Both the position numbers and the translations under genes were made by a program. Source: Candidatus Thorarchaeota archaeon (GTDB lineage Archaea; Asgardarchaeota; Thorarchaeia; Thorarchaeales; Thorarchaeaceae). Taken from it: a DNA stretch of 48,373 bases. Below the pieces are notes generated by a model that was given only the letters and a program-made list of their open reading frames with translations, was not told the DNA's origin and searched no databases. Positions 15,928-24,393 of this stretch are shown here, in pieces. How positions within the stretch are numbered: the first letter of the stretch is position 1; each line of letters starts with the position of its first letter. The stretch covers positions 1 to 48,373 of the forward strand of contig JAEOTX010000140.1 in NCBI GenBank assembly GCA_016839605.1, in the 5' to 3' direction.

Positions 15928-16127
15928 TGTTGTCACCTCTATATTGAATCAATCTGGTCTTGTCTTTGCCTTAGAGTATTGCGCTTCTTGCTGCCTTCCA
16001 ATGGGGCACACCTCTGAATCCATAACGCCCAATCTGTTATTTTACTCTTCAACCGTCATCTGACGGCTCTCGCAGTGTTTCGTGAAAAGCCAAGATGGCA
16101 TGGTTCAGTCAGCTTCAGTCATTGGTG

Positions 16128-16142
16128 AATCAATCATTGATT
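16128..16142 (+). promoter_or_regulatory. Palindrome upstream of Hdr promoter
   Basis: AATCAATCATTGATT is a perfect 7+1+7 inverted repeat, flanked by TG on the left and ATTC on the right, so it extends toward TGAATC half-sites. It lies ~49 bp upstream of the TATA-overlapping site and could be an auxiliary operator. Confidence 0.4.
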
Positions 16143-16176
16143 ATTCGCGCTCAAAGCAAACACCCAAATAGCAGCA

Positions 16177-16196
16177 TAATGAATATTGATTCACTT
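16177..16196 (+). promoter_or_regulatory. Inverted-repeat operator on TATA-like box, site 4
   Basis: TAATGAATATTGATTCACTT keeps 15 of the 18 arm positions of the consensus palindrome. GCATAATG supplies the TATA-like part in the same place as at sites 1-3. The following AAGTCGCTTCC also resembles the flank of site 3 (GGAGTCGGTAC). The chosen hdrC start is 63 bp downstream. Confidence 0.6.
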
Positions 16197-16259
16197 AACA
16201 CAAGTCGCTTCCTGAGGAACGATTTTAAGCCGCGCTTGGCCAGATGTGAGTTGATAGCT

Positions 16260-16787
16260 GTGACTCCTACTAGCATATCGTCTGACCTTGAGTTTAGAAA
16301 CTGGATTCTTAAACAACCAGAAGGGGAAACACTGCTAAGATGCTATCAGTGTGGGCGCTGCACTAGTGCATGTCCAATAGCTGAGATTGACCATTCGTTC
16401 AATCCTCGTCTTTTCCTTGAGAAAGTCATCTTAGCAGATGAGTCTCTTGCAGAGAATCAACTCATCTGGACCTGTCTGACCTGTGAGCAATGTGAAGTAC
16501 GATGTCCTGAACATGTCAAGATACCTCAGATTCTGATACTCGCTAAGGTCAGAGGCTTGGTGTCAGGAAACACACCCGAGACGGCATTAGATCGAGCCAG
16601 GTCTATCTTGTCACAGGGACGTACAATCCAAGTCAGTGAACCTATGCTCAAAACCCGTGATAAGATGGGACTGCCTTCTCTTGGAAATCCACCTGTTAAG
16701 CAGCTTGCTAAGGCTCTCAAGGAACTAGGTCTCGCTGAGAAGCTCGAGAATATCAAGTCGATCTATGGAGGTGATGGGGATGAGTAA
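16260..16787 (+). CDS. hdrC: Heterodisulfide reductase subunit C-like (1)
   Basis: A 175-aa HdrC-type protein with two [4Fe-4S] motifs: C28-x2-C31-x2-C34-x3-C38P (CYQCGRCTSACP) and C72-x2-C75-x2-C78-x3-C82P (CLTCEQCEVRCP). HdrC relays electrons between the flavoprotein HdrA and the catalytic HdrB. It is the first gene of an operon whose members overlap or abut. The start is the weakest point: GTG 16260 puts a normal HdrC N-terminus in place and leaves a leader downstream of the operator; in-frame TTGs at 16236 and 16251 are alternatives. The ATG at 16095 gives an unusually long N-terminus across the palindrome. It overlaps hdrB by 8 bp. Confidence 0.93.
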   Translation: MTPTSISSDLEFRNWILKQPEGETLLRCYQCGRCTSACPIAEIDHSFNPRLFLEKVILADESLAENQLIWTCLTCEQCEVRCPEHVKIPQILILAKVRGLVSGNTPETALDRARSILSQGRTIQVSEPMLKTRDKMGLPSLGNPPVKQLAKALKELGLAEKLENIKSIYGGDGDE

Positions 16788-17682
16788 AGCGATTGAATAT
16801 ACTTACTTCCCCGGCTGCATGATTCCCTTCAGACTTCCACACTTCGAGCTAACTATGCGAGAGGTTCTAAGTCGTCTGAATATTGAGCTGGTAGCAGATG
16901 AAGGACACAGTTGTTGTCCAGAGCCAACTACCTTTACAGGAGTGGATTTCGAAGCATGGCTAACTGTTGGGGCTAGAAACATTGCAGTTAGCGAGTCCAC
17001 TGGAAGAGACACAATGGCGCTCTGCAGTGGATGTTTCCATACTTTGGCTATGGTTGGACACACACTTCAATCCGACAGCAAAACCCGTGAGCGGATAAAC
17101 AAGAGGCTGAAAAGAATTGGAATGGAAGCCACGGGGGAGGTCACCGTGAAGAACATCCTACATGTCTTGCATGAGGATGTGGGTCTAGACAAGATTCGAA
17201 AGAGCATAGTTCAGCCTCTCAAGGACATCTCTATTGCTGCCCACTATGGCTGTCATCTCGTAAGGCCAATTGAAGCAACCCACATGGATGATGCAGAGGA
17301 TCCGATGTGGATGGAAGATTTGATTGAGGTGACAGGTGCCAAGCCAGTAGACTATCCTGACAAGATGGCATGCTGCGGAGCGCCCATCTCTCCCTCGGAT
17401 GAGCCCAAGTCTTTTGTCTTAGCAGCGGATAAGTTGCGAAAGATACGAGATGCAGGTGCCGATGCCATCGTGTTGGTGTGCCCAACCTGCTATACTCAGA
17501 TGGAGATGCAGCAGAAGAAGGCAATCGAACATCTTGGTCCAGAGTTTAGCCTTCCTGTTCTCTATCTGGGTGAGATGATGGCGCTTGCGATGGGAATGTC
17601 AGATCTAGTAGTCAACAATGCCCGGAGATATCATCGAGTGAAGCTTCAGCCTCTGTTGGAGAAGATGGGGGTTGGAAAGTAA
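16780..17682 (+). CDS. hdrB: Heterodisulfide reductase subunit B-like (1)
   Basis: A 300-aa HdrB-type protein with both CCG domains intact: C13, C45-C46, C82, C85 and C158, C198-C199, C234, C237. In methanogen HdrB these bind two noncubane [4Fe-4S] clusters that cleave the CoM-S-S-CoB disulfide. Asgard archaea generally lack that substrate, so here the disulfide (or other acceptor) is unknown. ATG 16780 has a textbook GGAGGTG five bases upstream, overlapping the end of hdrC. Its stop overlaps the next start by one base (TAATG). It is paired with the HdrC upstream and duplicated by the HdrCB pair at the operon end. Confidence 0.95.
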   Translation: MSKAIEYTYFPGCMIPFRLPHFELTMREVLSRLNIELVADEGHSCCPEPTTFTGVDFEAWLTVGARNIAVSESTGRDTMALCSGCFHTLAMVGHTLQSDSKTRERINKRLKRIGMEATGEVTVKNILHVLHEDVGLDKIRKSIVQPLKDISIAAHYGCHLVRPIEATHMDDAEDPMWMEDLIEVTGAKPVDYPDKMACCGAPISPSDEPKSFVLAADKLRKIRDAGADAIVLVCPTCYTQMEMQQKKAIEHLGPEFSLPVLYLGEMMALAMGMSDLVVNNARRYHRVKLQPLLEKMGVGK

Positions 17683-18947
17683 TGGGCGATACAGTTGTTG
17701 TTGTTGGTGCTGGTCTCGCAGGCATTCAGGTTTCTCATCAACTGGCTGATTTGGGCTTGAAAGTGCACTTGGTAGAGAAGGAAGCCACTGTAGGGGGACT
17801 TTCTGCACATCTTGGCAAGGTATTTCCCACAGATGACTGTGCTCTATGTCTTGATGCATGTGAAGAGTTGTTTAGTGGGCATCATCGGAGATGTCAGTAT
17901 CGAAGCCTACTAGGCAATCAGAAGAAGTTGAACCTTCATACTCTGACAGAGATAAAATCAATCAAACAGGACGGTGGCAGGTTCTCTGTTTCTCTAAAGA
18001 CTACACCAAGATATGTAATGCTTGACCGGTGTGTTGTATGTCTGGAATGCATCAATGTCTGTGATGTTGAAGTTCCTGATGAGATGAACCTAGGACGAGT
18101 TATGAGAAAGGCGATCTATCGTTCAATTCCGCAAGGAGTCCCTCTTGCTCCTGTTATTGACATGAACTCGTGCACAAAGTGTACTAAATGCGTTGATGTA
18201 TGTAAGGTTGGTGCCATCGACTTGGAGCAGAGGTCTAAGACCAGGACCATAAAGGCTGATGCAGTAGTCTTGGCAACAGGAGTAGAGGAACGGTCTCCCA
18301 GTATACTCCCAGGCTATGCGTATGGCCTGTGTAAGGATGTTCTTACACAGAGGGAGCTCGCACGTCTTCTGGACTCAACAGGAGCAACTAATGGAAAAGT
18401 TCTCACTGCATCAGGAAAGCAAGTAGAGTCCGTAACAATGATACTCTGTGCTGGAAGCAGAGACCTGAATGCAATAGACTATTGCTCACAGGCATGTTGC
18501 ACATATAGCCTGAAACATGCAATCATGCTCAGGGAACAAGGTGTAGGTGTGACCATTTGCTACATGGATCTTCGTGTTCCACTGCATAGCCACAGCTTTC
18601 TCGAACGTGCTAGGGAATCAGATGTGACGTTTGTGAGAGGAAAGCCAGATCATGTAATAGTCCATGAAGGCTCTCCCGTGACCATTGTTGAAGACACTGA
18701 AGCCCTGAAACGCTTGGAGATAGAGTCAGATCTTGTTGTTCTTGCCTCACCACTAGTACCTCATGCCGCTGAGAAAGAGGTCTTCAATTCATTTCTTGGT
18801 GATTATGGATTTGCTGCACGTCATGATGCACCAAAGGGCATCTATGCCTGCGGGACCGCTACCGGTCCAACCGACATTCCTGCAAGTGTTGCAGAGGCCA
18901 ATGCAGTTGCGTTAGAAGTCTACATGGCCTTGAAAGGAGGTGCCTAG
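17682..18947 (+). CDS. hdrA: HdrA-like flavoprotein, short form lacking N-terminal domain
   Basis: A 421-aa FAD protein that starts directly with the Rossmann motif VVVVGAGLAG (5-14) and lacks the ~140-residue N-terminal domain of canonical HdrA. It retains the inserted Cys motif PTDDCALCLDAC (C53, C56, C60) corresponding to PTLDCSMC of full HdrA. Two ferredoxin clusters follow (CVVCLECINVC; CTKCTKCVDVCKVGA), as does the CAGSR and QACCTYSLKHA region. DIPASVAEANAVALE closes the FAD domain. No C-terminal ferredoxin domain is present. It probably carries the FAD and pairs with the complementary HdrA-like protein encoded next. It abuts the next gene with no gap. Confidence 0.9.
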   Translation: MGDTVVVVGAGLAGIQVSHQLADLGLKVHLVEKEATVGGLSAHLGKVFPTDDCALCLDACEELFSGHHRRCQYRSLLGNQKKLNLHTLTEIKSIKQDGGRFSVSLKTTPRYVMLDRCVVCLECINVCDVEVPDEMNLGRVMRKAIYRSIPQGVPLAPVIDMNSCTKCTKCVDVCKVGAIDLEQRSKTRTIKADAVVLATGVEERSPSILPGYAYGLCKDVLTQRELARLLDSTGATNGKVLTASGKQVESVTMILCAGSRDLNAIDYCSQACCTYSLKHAIMLREQGVGVTICYMDLRVPLHSHSFLERARESDVTFVRGKPDHVIVHEGSPVTIVEDTEALKRLEIESDLVVLASPLVPHAAEKEVFNSFLGDYGFAARHDAPKGIYACGTATGPTDIPASVAEANAVALEVYMALKGGA

Positions 18948-20912
18948 ATGAAGAAGTTGTTCCTATGCACCTGCAATGGCACTCTGAATAAGCTGCTAGA
19001 CTTCACAAAAATCGGGAAAGAGGTAAAGGCACTCTATGATGTAGTTGAGGTTGTAGATAATCTCTGTTTGGAGGAGGGGCTTACAAAACTGGAAAAAGGA
19101 CTTTCAGAAGATGACAGACTAGCAATAGGTGCCTGTAGCTCGCAGATTATTGGAGTCCCCATGAAACAGAGAATCAAGAATGACCTTGTTACGTTCGTTC
19201 CACTGAGGGAACAAGTGGGATGGGTCCATGTTGAAGAGAAGGAGTCTGCCACCAACAAGGCGATAGTGTTACTGTCTGATGCATCAGTGCAGTTGGATCA
19301 TATGGAGTCACCAACTGAGTTCACTGAGAGTGTAGTAGATCGAGTTCTGGTTATGGGAGGCGGTATTGCTGGCTTGAAGGCCGCATCAGACCTCCATCGA
19401 CTGGGTGTTGAAGTGACTCTCTTAGAACCGTCCGGTCAGAATAACGAACGATATCTCCAGACCAGCGTTTTCATGAGCGACACTGACACACTCATAAACG
19501 AGCTTCAAGCAATTCAGAAGACCCTCAAGAAAGTAGAGCGGTTTGAAGGAACATTTGGTGAGGTCACAGGGCAGACAGGGTCCTATGATGTCACTCTGAA
19601 TGGTGTGAACGGTAACGAGAAGATTCGAGAATACGGTGCTATAATAGTCGCTTCGGGAAATCAACAGTATTTGCCACGTTCTGCAAAAAAGATGCGTCAC
19701 GGCAAGTCTGAACGTGTTGTCACCCTGGATAGTCTAATGTCGAGATTAAAGAAGAAACGTGCCAAGGAGAGTTCCACTATCCTTGTTGCAGTGGACTTTG
19801 ATGCTCCTATGTTCTCCGTGGAGGGAAGCCATCTCCTTAGATCCACCCGAAACCTAGCAACTCGGGGTTACACAATCATTGTGGTACACTCAGACATCAG
19901 AACCGAGGACGAGAATCTCTACCGAGAGGCACGCGACTCAGGAGTCATATTCATACGCGGCAAGGTGACTCGTATTAGAGAGAATGAAAAAGGACTGACC
20001 TGCCGCATTGAGAACACTCTGGAGTCAATGGAGAGAGAAGTCATAGCAGACCTTGTTGCAATCCCTCAGATGGTTGGACCCGTCAACGAAACTGCACTAC
20101 TTGCTGACAAGCTGGGAGTGGATTGTGACAATAATGGTTTCATCAGGACCCGATACAGCAAGATGAAGCCTGTCCAGACCTCCAGACGTGGTATCTTCGT
20201 GGCTGGTGGTGCGAAGATGCCAATGAGTTTGTCTGATGCTATGGCCTCTGCTCAAAATGCTGTTCTTGAGGCCTTCAAAGTGGTACGATCTCCTTTGACA
20301 CGGTCCGGATGGATTCCAGTTATAGACGATGAGCAATGTGATGTCTGCAAAGCATGTTTAGAAGCCTGTCCGAATGATGCACTGCGACTAATGGATGATC
20401 GAATAGTGCATGTTCCAGCACACTGCGAGTTCTGTGGCATCTGCGTGTCTGCCTGTCCGACTCGGGCAATCGAGTTTCAGTCTCATAGGAAAGAGAGCTG
20501 GTTTGCACGGTTCGAGGCAGTAGCAACCACCCATAGACGACTTGAGGGGAAGAAGCCATTCTCATTCGTCTTTGCATGTAGCGAGTGTGCCAATGCATCG
20601 ATTGACCAAGCCGGGTTTGCTGGCAAGCAGTACGGCACAGGAAGCTATGTCATTCAATTTCCATGTGCTGGAATGGTTTCGCCTATTGAGATTCTCAAAG
20701 GCCTCGTTGTCGGGGCTGAACATGTCATTGTAGCCCATTGCCCACCAGGTGGGTGCCATCACCAGACTGGTGATCATCTTTCAGAGCTCGTTGTCAGCTT
20801 TACCAGAGATATGTTACGTGAGATAGGACAGGATCCTGAACGTGTTCAGGCCACATACATGATAGCAGCAATGCCTGAAAAGATGCAGAAGGAGGTGCCA
20901 GTCCGTGGATAA
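18948..20912 (+). CDS. HdrA-MvhD fusion flavoprotein
   Basis: A 654-aa multidomain protein. Residues 1-~120 are an HdrA N-terminal-like domain (FLCTCNGTLN; IGACSSQIIG replaces the usual ACTPKLHE). An FAD domain follows (VLVMGGGIAGLKAA at ~130, SRRGIFVAGGAK near 410). It lacks the DCSMC insert and the central ferredoxins that the preceding protein has. Two [4Fe-4S] motifs (CDVCKACLEACP; CEFCGICVSACP) lead to a C-terminal MvhD-like domain (FACSECAN, FPCAGMVSP, CPPGGCHHQTGD) that probably binds a [2Fe-2S] cluster. The two proteins therefore look like halves of an HdrA heterodimer. In other lineages MvhD links Hdr to hydrogenase or formate dehydrogenase; none is encoded here. ATG 18948 follows AGGAGGTGCCTAG. 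Confidence 0.9.
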   Translation: MKKLFLCTCNGTLNKLLDFTKIGKEVKALYDVVEVVDNLCLEEGLTKLEKGLSEDDRLAIGACSSQIIGVPMKQRIKNDLVTFVPLREQVGWVHVEEKESATNKAIVLLSDASVQLDHMESPTEFTESVVDRVLVMGGGIAGLKAASDLHRLGVEVTLLEPSGQNNERYLQTSVFMSDTDTLINELQAIQKTLKKVERFEGTFGEVTGQTGSYDVTLNGVNGNEKIREYGAIIVASGNQQYLPRSAKKMRHGKSERVVTLDSLMSRLKKKRAKESSTILVAVDFDAPMFSVEGSHLLRSTRNLATRGYTIIVVHSDIRTEDENLYREARDSGVIFIRGKVTRIRENEKGLTCRIENTLESMEREVIADLVAIPQMVGPVNETALLADKLGVDCDNNGFIRTRYSKMKPVQTSRRGIFVAGGAKMPMSLSDAMASAQNAVLEAFKVVRSPLTRSGWIPVIDDEQCDVCKACLEACPNDALRLMDDRIVHVPAHCEFCGICVSACPTRAIEFQSHRKESWFARFEAVATTHRRLEGKKPFSFVFACSECANASIDQAGFAGKQYGTGSYVIQFPCAGMVSPIEILKGLVVGAEHVIVAHCPPGGCHHQTGDHLSELVVSFTRDMLREIGQDPERVQATYMIAAMPEKMQKEVPVRG

Positions 20913-21819
20913 ACGCGAGCGTCTTATTCAGAAGCTTCGTAACATCGCAGTGCAGACTCCTACAGCCATCTTGGAAGTCCCTGAGAAGGTAGAGGGTTTT
21001 GGGAGTATCAAATACAGACCGGAGCCCTGCAGTGTATGCAAGAAATGCATTGAGGCATGTGAGGTAGAAGCCCTGGACATAGACTTCACGGTGCAATTGC
21101 CAGCCTATCTGGATGCTACAATACCTGAAGGGGGCTTCAGGTCCAAGAACCGTGAAACACTGATTTCCCTCCTTCAGACTCTGAAAGGGGAGGGCGATGT
21201 TCAGGCAATCTCAGTTCCTACTGGTCTGGCTGGATATGGATCAGTCGTCTGGTTTACTGAGAAGTGCATAGCCTGTAACAAGTGCGTTGAAGCTTGTCCA
21301 GAGGATTGCCTCGACCTAGAGAAGCAGTACGACCTACCAACAATCATTGGTGATGTAGTAACTCCCCCGTCGATTTCTATTACTGAGTGGGAGCCATTCA
21401 TAATTTGTTTTGTGTGCTGGGAGTGTTCTCATGCAGCTGCTGACCTAGCTGGCCTCATGCACTTACACTATCCTGCCAACATACGAACTGTAAGGGTGCC
21501 ATGTAGTGGTGCAGTTGAACCTATCCAGATAATGACCGCAATGGAGAATGGTGTTGATGGGGTCTTGGTCACAGGATGCCTTCTCTCAGAGTGTCACTAT
21601 GGTGGTGATGATCCATTAGCTGGCAACTTCATGCAGCAAGACTTCGTTCATTTCTGGCAAAGTGTTTTTGAGGAGATAGGTCTAGGTGGTCGGTTGCACA
21701 TCGATTTCGCATCTGCTGCAATGGGCATTAGATTTACAGAGATAGTCACAGAGTTTGTTGAACGAATCAAGAAGATAGGACCTAGCCCTCTAAGAGGTAA
21801 ATTGGAGGTGGAATCTTAG
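20905..21819 (+). CDS. Ferredoxin-MvhD fusion protein
   Basis: A 304-aa protein with two separated [4Fe-4S] motifs (CSVCKKCIEAC at ~42; CIACNKCVEACP near 124) and a C-terminal MvhD-like domain (CFVCWECSHAAADLAG, VPCSGAVEPIQI, GCLLSECHYGGDD). The duplicated strand ahead of each cluster (VEGFGSIKYRPEPC; LAGYGSVVWFTEKC) suggests an internal repeat of ~95 residues. It should move electrons between an external donor and the HdrA proteins. GTG 20905 with GGAGGTG seven bases upstream overlaps the previous gene by 8 bp. It is the second MvhD-type domain in the operon, so the complex may have two electron entry or exit points. Confidence 0.88.
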   Translation: MDKRERLIQKLRNIAVQTPTAILEVPEKVEGFGSIKYRPEPCSVCKKCIEACEVEALDIDFTVQLPAYLDATIPEGGFRSKNRETLISLLQTLKGEGDVQAISVPTGLAGYGSVVWFTEKCIACNKCVEACPEDCLDLEKQYDLPTIIGDVVTPPSISITEWEPFIICFVCWECSHAAADLAGLMHLHYPANIRTVRVPCSGAVEPIQIMTAMENGVDGVLVTGCLLSECHYGGDDPLAGNFMQQDFVHFWQSVFEEIGLGGRLHIDFASAAMGIRFTEIVTEFVERIKKIGPSPLRGKLEVES

Positions 21820-23853
21820 ATGCCTAAGAAGAAGAAGGATGAACATCGAATTGGTGTGTTCATTTGTAGTTGTGGAACCAACATCGGAGGTGTGATTAAT
21901 GTACGAAAACTTGCTCGGGATTTCAAGGACTATCCTGGAGTTTCGTTCACCACCTCCAATATGTTCACCTGCTCAAAGGATGGTCAGGATAAGATCGCTG
22001 ATATGATTAAGGAGAAAGAACTCACAGGAGTCGTCATTGGGGCATGCACACCCAAGCTCCACGAACAGCTATTCAGAGAGATTTTGGAAGAGAATGGCCT
22101 TAATCCATTCCGGCTTGCCCAAGCAAATCTACGTGAGCATGATACTTGGGTCCATGGTGACAATCCAGAGGTCGCTTACAAGGTTGCCTACGATTTAGTG
22201 GCAGGTGCAATTGAACGGGCCAAAACGCTGGAGGACATTGGATTTGAGGAGTATCCAGTCGACAAGAGTGTCCTCGTGATAGGTGCAGGAATTGCAGGAA
22301 TTCAATCTGCTCTTGATTTAGCAGATAAAGGAATCAAGGTCTATCTTGTGGAGAAGTACACCTCAATAGGTGGCTATATGGCACGTCTAGAGAAGACGTT
22401 TCCAACATTAGACTGTTCGATGTGTATTTTATCACCAAAACTATCAGCAGTAGAACGCCACAAGAACATCGAGTTACTAAGTTATTCGGAAGTCATCGAA
22501 ACCGAGCGGGACTACGGGAATTTCAAAGTCCGTATCAAGAAGAAGCCCAGATACGTTAGTATTGATGACTGTATTAACTGTGGAGCCTGTGAGCGCAACT
22601 GTCCTGCTACAGGCCTAGATGAATGGAATCTTGGACTCGGAGAGCGCAAGGCGGTCTACACGCCCTTCCCTCAAGCGGTCCCTGGCGTTTACTTCCTCGA
22701 TAAGGAGTCATGTACTCATTGGACTGATGGATGCACTATCTGTGCTGAGAAGTGTCCGCGTGATGCCATCTCGTATGATGTCGAGCCAGAAGAGATTGAA
22801 CTCAAAGTGGGAGCTATAGTGGCCGCCACTGGGTTTGTTGAGATGGACATTGAGGAGCTGCCCGAGTATGGCGGAGGCAAGTTTGCTCATGTATTGACGG
22901 CAGGTCAGTACGGTCGCCTCTTGAGTCTTGTTGGACCAACAGAGGGCAAGATTCTCCTACCTCCAGGTTTTGAGCAGAGTCCTAAACGCATTGCGTATAT
23001 CAATTGCGCGGGATCACGTGATGAGAACCATAGACCATGGTGCTGCAACTTCGGTTGTATGTACACCCTCAGACATGCTGAGATGACGCATAGGCTCTAT
23101 GGTGATGACATTGACCAATGGATAGTCTATCATGAGCTTCGAGCAGGTGGTAAGGAATACGAGCAGTTCTACAGAAGAGTGAGAGAGAGTGGCGTACAGT
23201 TTGTACGAGGCTTTCCAAGTGACATGGTTGAAGAGAAGGATGGTAGTATCAGCTTTTCAGTGTTTGATCAGGGGACCGGGAGTCTGCTACGTCTAAACTT
23301 CGATATGGTGGTTCTGACAATGGCCGTCGACCCATCACCTGGAGCTGCTCATCTCGGCCACATGCTGGGTGTGGATCGGAGTGAAGGTGGTTTCATGAAG
23401 GAACTCCATCCGAAGCTCGAGCCTGTCAATACGAAGTCCAGGGGGATTTTCATTGCAGGAGCCTGCCAGAGTCCTAAAGACATACCTGCAAGCGTTGCTG
23501 ATGGCAAGGCTGCAGCAAGTGCAGCAGCATCTCATGTACTCAAGGGAAAGGTCCGTGTACAGATGGACAAAGCAGTCGTAGACGAAACTCTATGCATTGG
23601 GTGCGGTCTATGTGAAAAGGTCTGCCCATTCACTGCAATCTCCATGACTTTGCGTGATGACGAGAGCCAGCTTGCCGAAGTAAGTTCAATACTGTGCACA
23701 GGCTGTGGAAAGTGTCAGGTAGTTTGTCCAACAGGAGCCATTAAGCGAAAGCATTTCACGACCGAACAGATAGAGGCCGAGGTCTTAGGTCTCATCTCTG
23801 CACACAGGAAGCGAGAGCAGGCTGAGAAGACATCCGGAGGTGTTTCTTCATGA
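21820..23853 (+). CDS. hdrA: Heterodisulfide reductase subunit A, full length
   Basis: A 677-aa canonical HdrA, the FAD protein at which electron bifurcation takes place in methanogen HdrABC-MvhADG. The N-terminal domain has FICSCGTNIGG, FTCSKDGQ and IGACTPKLHE. The FAD motif VLVIGAGIAGIQ is at ~150, then PTLDCSMCILSPKL. Two central ferredoxin motifs follow (CINCGACERNCP; CTICAEKCP), then CAGSRD and CCNFGCMYTLRHA. Two C-terminal [4Fe-4S] motifs end the protein (CIGCGLCEKVCP; CTGCGKCQVVCP). All major Cys positions are present and there is no in-frame TGA. GGAGGTGGAATCTTAG precedes ATG 21820, adjoining the upstream stop. Overlap with the next hdrC is 4 bp. Confidence 0.96.
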   Translation: MPKKKKDEHRIGVFICSCGTNIGGVINVRKLARDFKDYPGVSFTTSNMFTCSKDGQDKIADMIKEKELTGVVIGACTPKLHEQLFREILEENGLNPFRLAQANLREHDTWVHGDNPEVAYKVAYDLVAGAIERAKTLEDIGFEEYPVDKSVLVIGAGIAGIQSALDLADKGIKVYLVEKYTSIGGYMARLEKTFPTLDCSMCILSPKLSAVERHKNIELLSYSEVIETERDYGNFKVRIKKKPRYVSIDDCINCGACERNCPATGLDEWNLGLGERKAVYTPFPQAVPGVYFLDKESCTHWTDGCTICAEKCPRDAISYDVEPEEIELKVGAIVAATGFVEMDIEELPEYGGGKFAHVLTAGQYGRLLSLVGPTEGKILLPPGFEQSPKRIAYINCAGSRDENHRPWCCNFGCMYTLRHAEMTHRLYGDDIDQWIVYHELRAGGKEYEQFYRRVRESGVQFVRGFPSDMVEEKDGSISFSVFDQGTGSLLRLNFDMVVLTMAVDPSPGAAHLGHMLGVDRSEGGFMKELHPKLEPVNTKSRGIFIAGACQSPKDIPASVADGKAAASAAASHVLKGKVRVQMDKAVVDETLCIGCGLCEKVCPFTAISMTLRDDESQLAEVSSILCTGCGKCQVVCPTGAIKRKHFTTEQIEAEVLGLISAHRKREQAEKTSGGVSS

Positions 23854-24392
23854 CGGAAATTGGTGAAAAGAAGGAATTACCGGATGTCTTCATAGACCCC
23901 ATAGATATGTCCGAACTTGACAGGGGCTTTAGGAAGGAGATTCAGAGTATGCCAAATGGAGAAGAGCTCTCAGCCTGTTTTGCCTGCTCCACCTGTACGT
24001 CTGCCTGTCCGATTGCAAATATCTGGGAGATTAAACCACACCAGCTGATTCGGATGATTATCCTTGGTATACGTGAGAAGGTCCTTTCCTCAAAAGAGAT
24101 CTGGCTCTGTCTGACTTGCTTTGAGTGTCAGGAGAGATGTCCACAAGGGGTTCGGGTCACAGACATATTCTTTGACTGCAAGAACCTTGCAACCGAGGAG
24201 GGCATGATACCCGCCAGTATTGTCGCCCTTGGGAAGGAGCTAATTGAGAAAGGCCAGCTTTATACTGTGACTGCTGACTGGGAACGTGAAGACTTGGACT
24301 TGGAACCTGATGTTCCTGGGCTATCCACTGATGCAGTGAAACGAGTCCTTGGTAGCACTCGTACCGGTCGACTCGTCAAGGGAGGTAGATGA
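23850..24392 (+). CDS. hdrC: Heterodisulfide reductase subunit C-like (2)
   Basis: The 180-aa HdrC-type ferredoxin carries CFACSTCTSACP and CLTCFECQERCP. It is longer at the N-terminus than the first hdrC product and ends in an Arg/Lys-rich tail. The ATGA overlap with hdrA and a GGAGGTG site upstream show translational coupling. It should connect the full-length HdrA to the second HdrB encoded next, making HdrABC number two in the operon. The sequence differs considerably from the first copy outside the Cys motifs, so this is an old duplication rather than a recent one. Confidence 0.95.
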   Translation: MTEIGEKKELPDVFIDPIDMSELDRGFRKEIQSMPNGEELSACFACSTCTSACPIANIWEIKPHQLIRMIILGIREKVLSSKEIWLCLTCFECQERCPQGVRVTDIFFDCKNLATEEGMIPASIVALGKELIEKGQLYTVTADWEREDLDLEPDVPGLSTDAVKRVLGSTRTGRLVKGGR

Positions 24393-24393
24393 G

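Larger units (their letters stand above)
15928..16259. other. Hdr operon promoter region
   Basis: A 330-bp divergent gap between the RraA-like gene and the Hdr operon. It holds two inverted repeats with TGAATC/GATT half-sites (16128-16142 and 16177-16196). An open frame runs from ATG 16095 into hdrC, but its first ~55 residues have no family similarity and cross the operator, so I treat it as leader. Confidence 0.6.

Noticed and set aside
16095..16259. N-terminal extension of the first hdrC from ATG 16095
   Set aside because: It crosses the TATA-overlapping palindrome and adds 55 residues without similarity to HdrC; a leader is the simpler reading.
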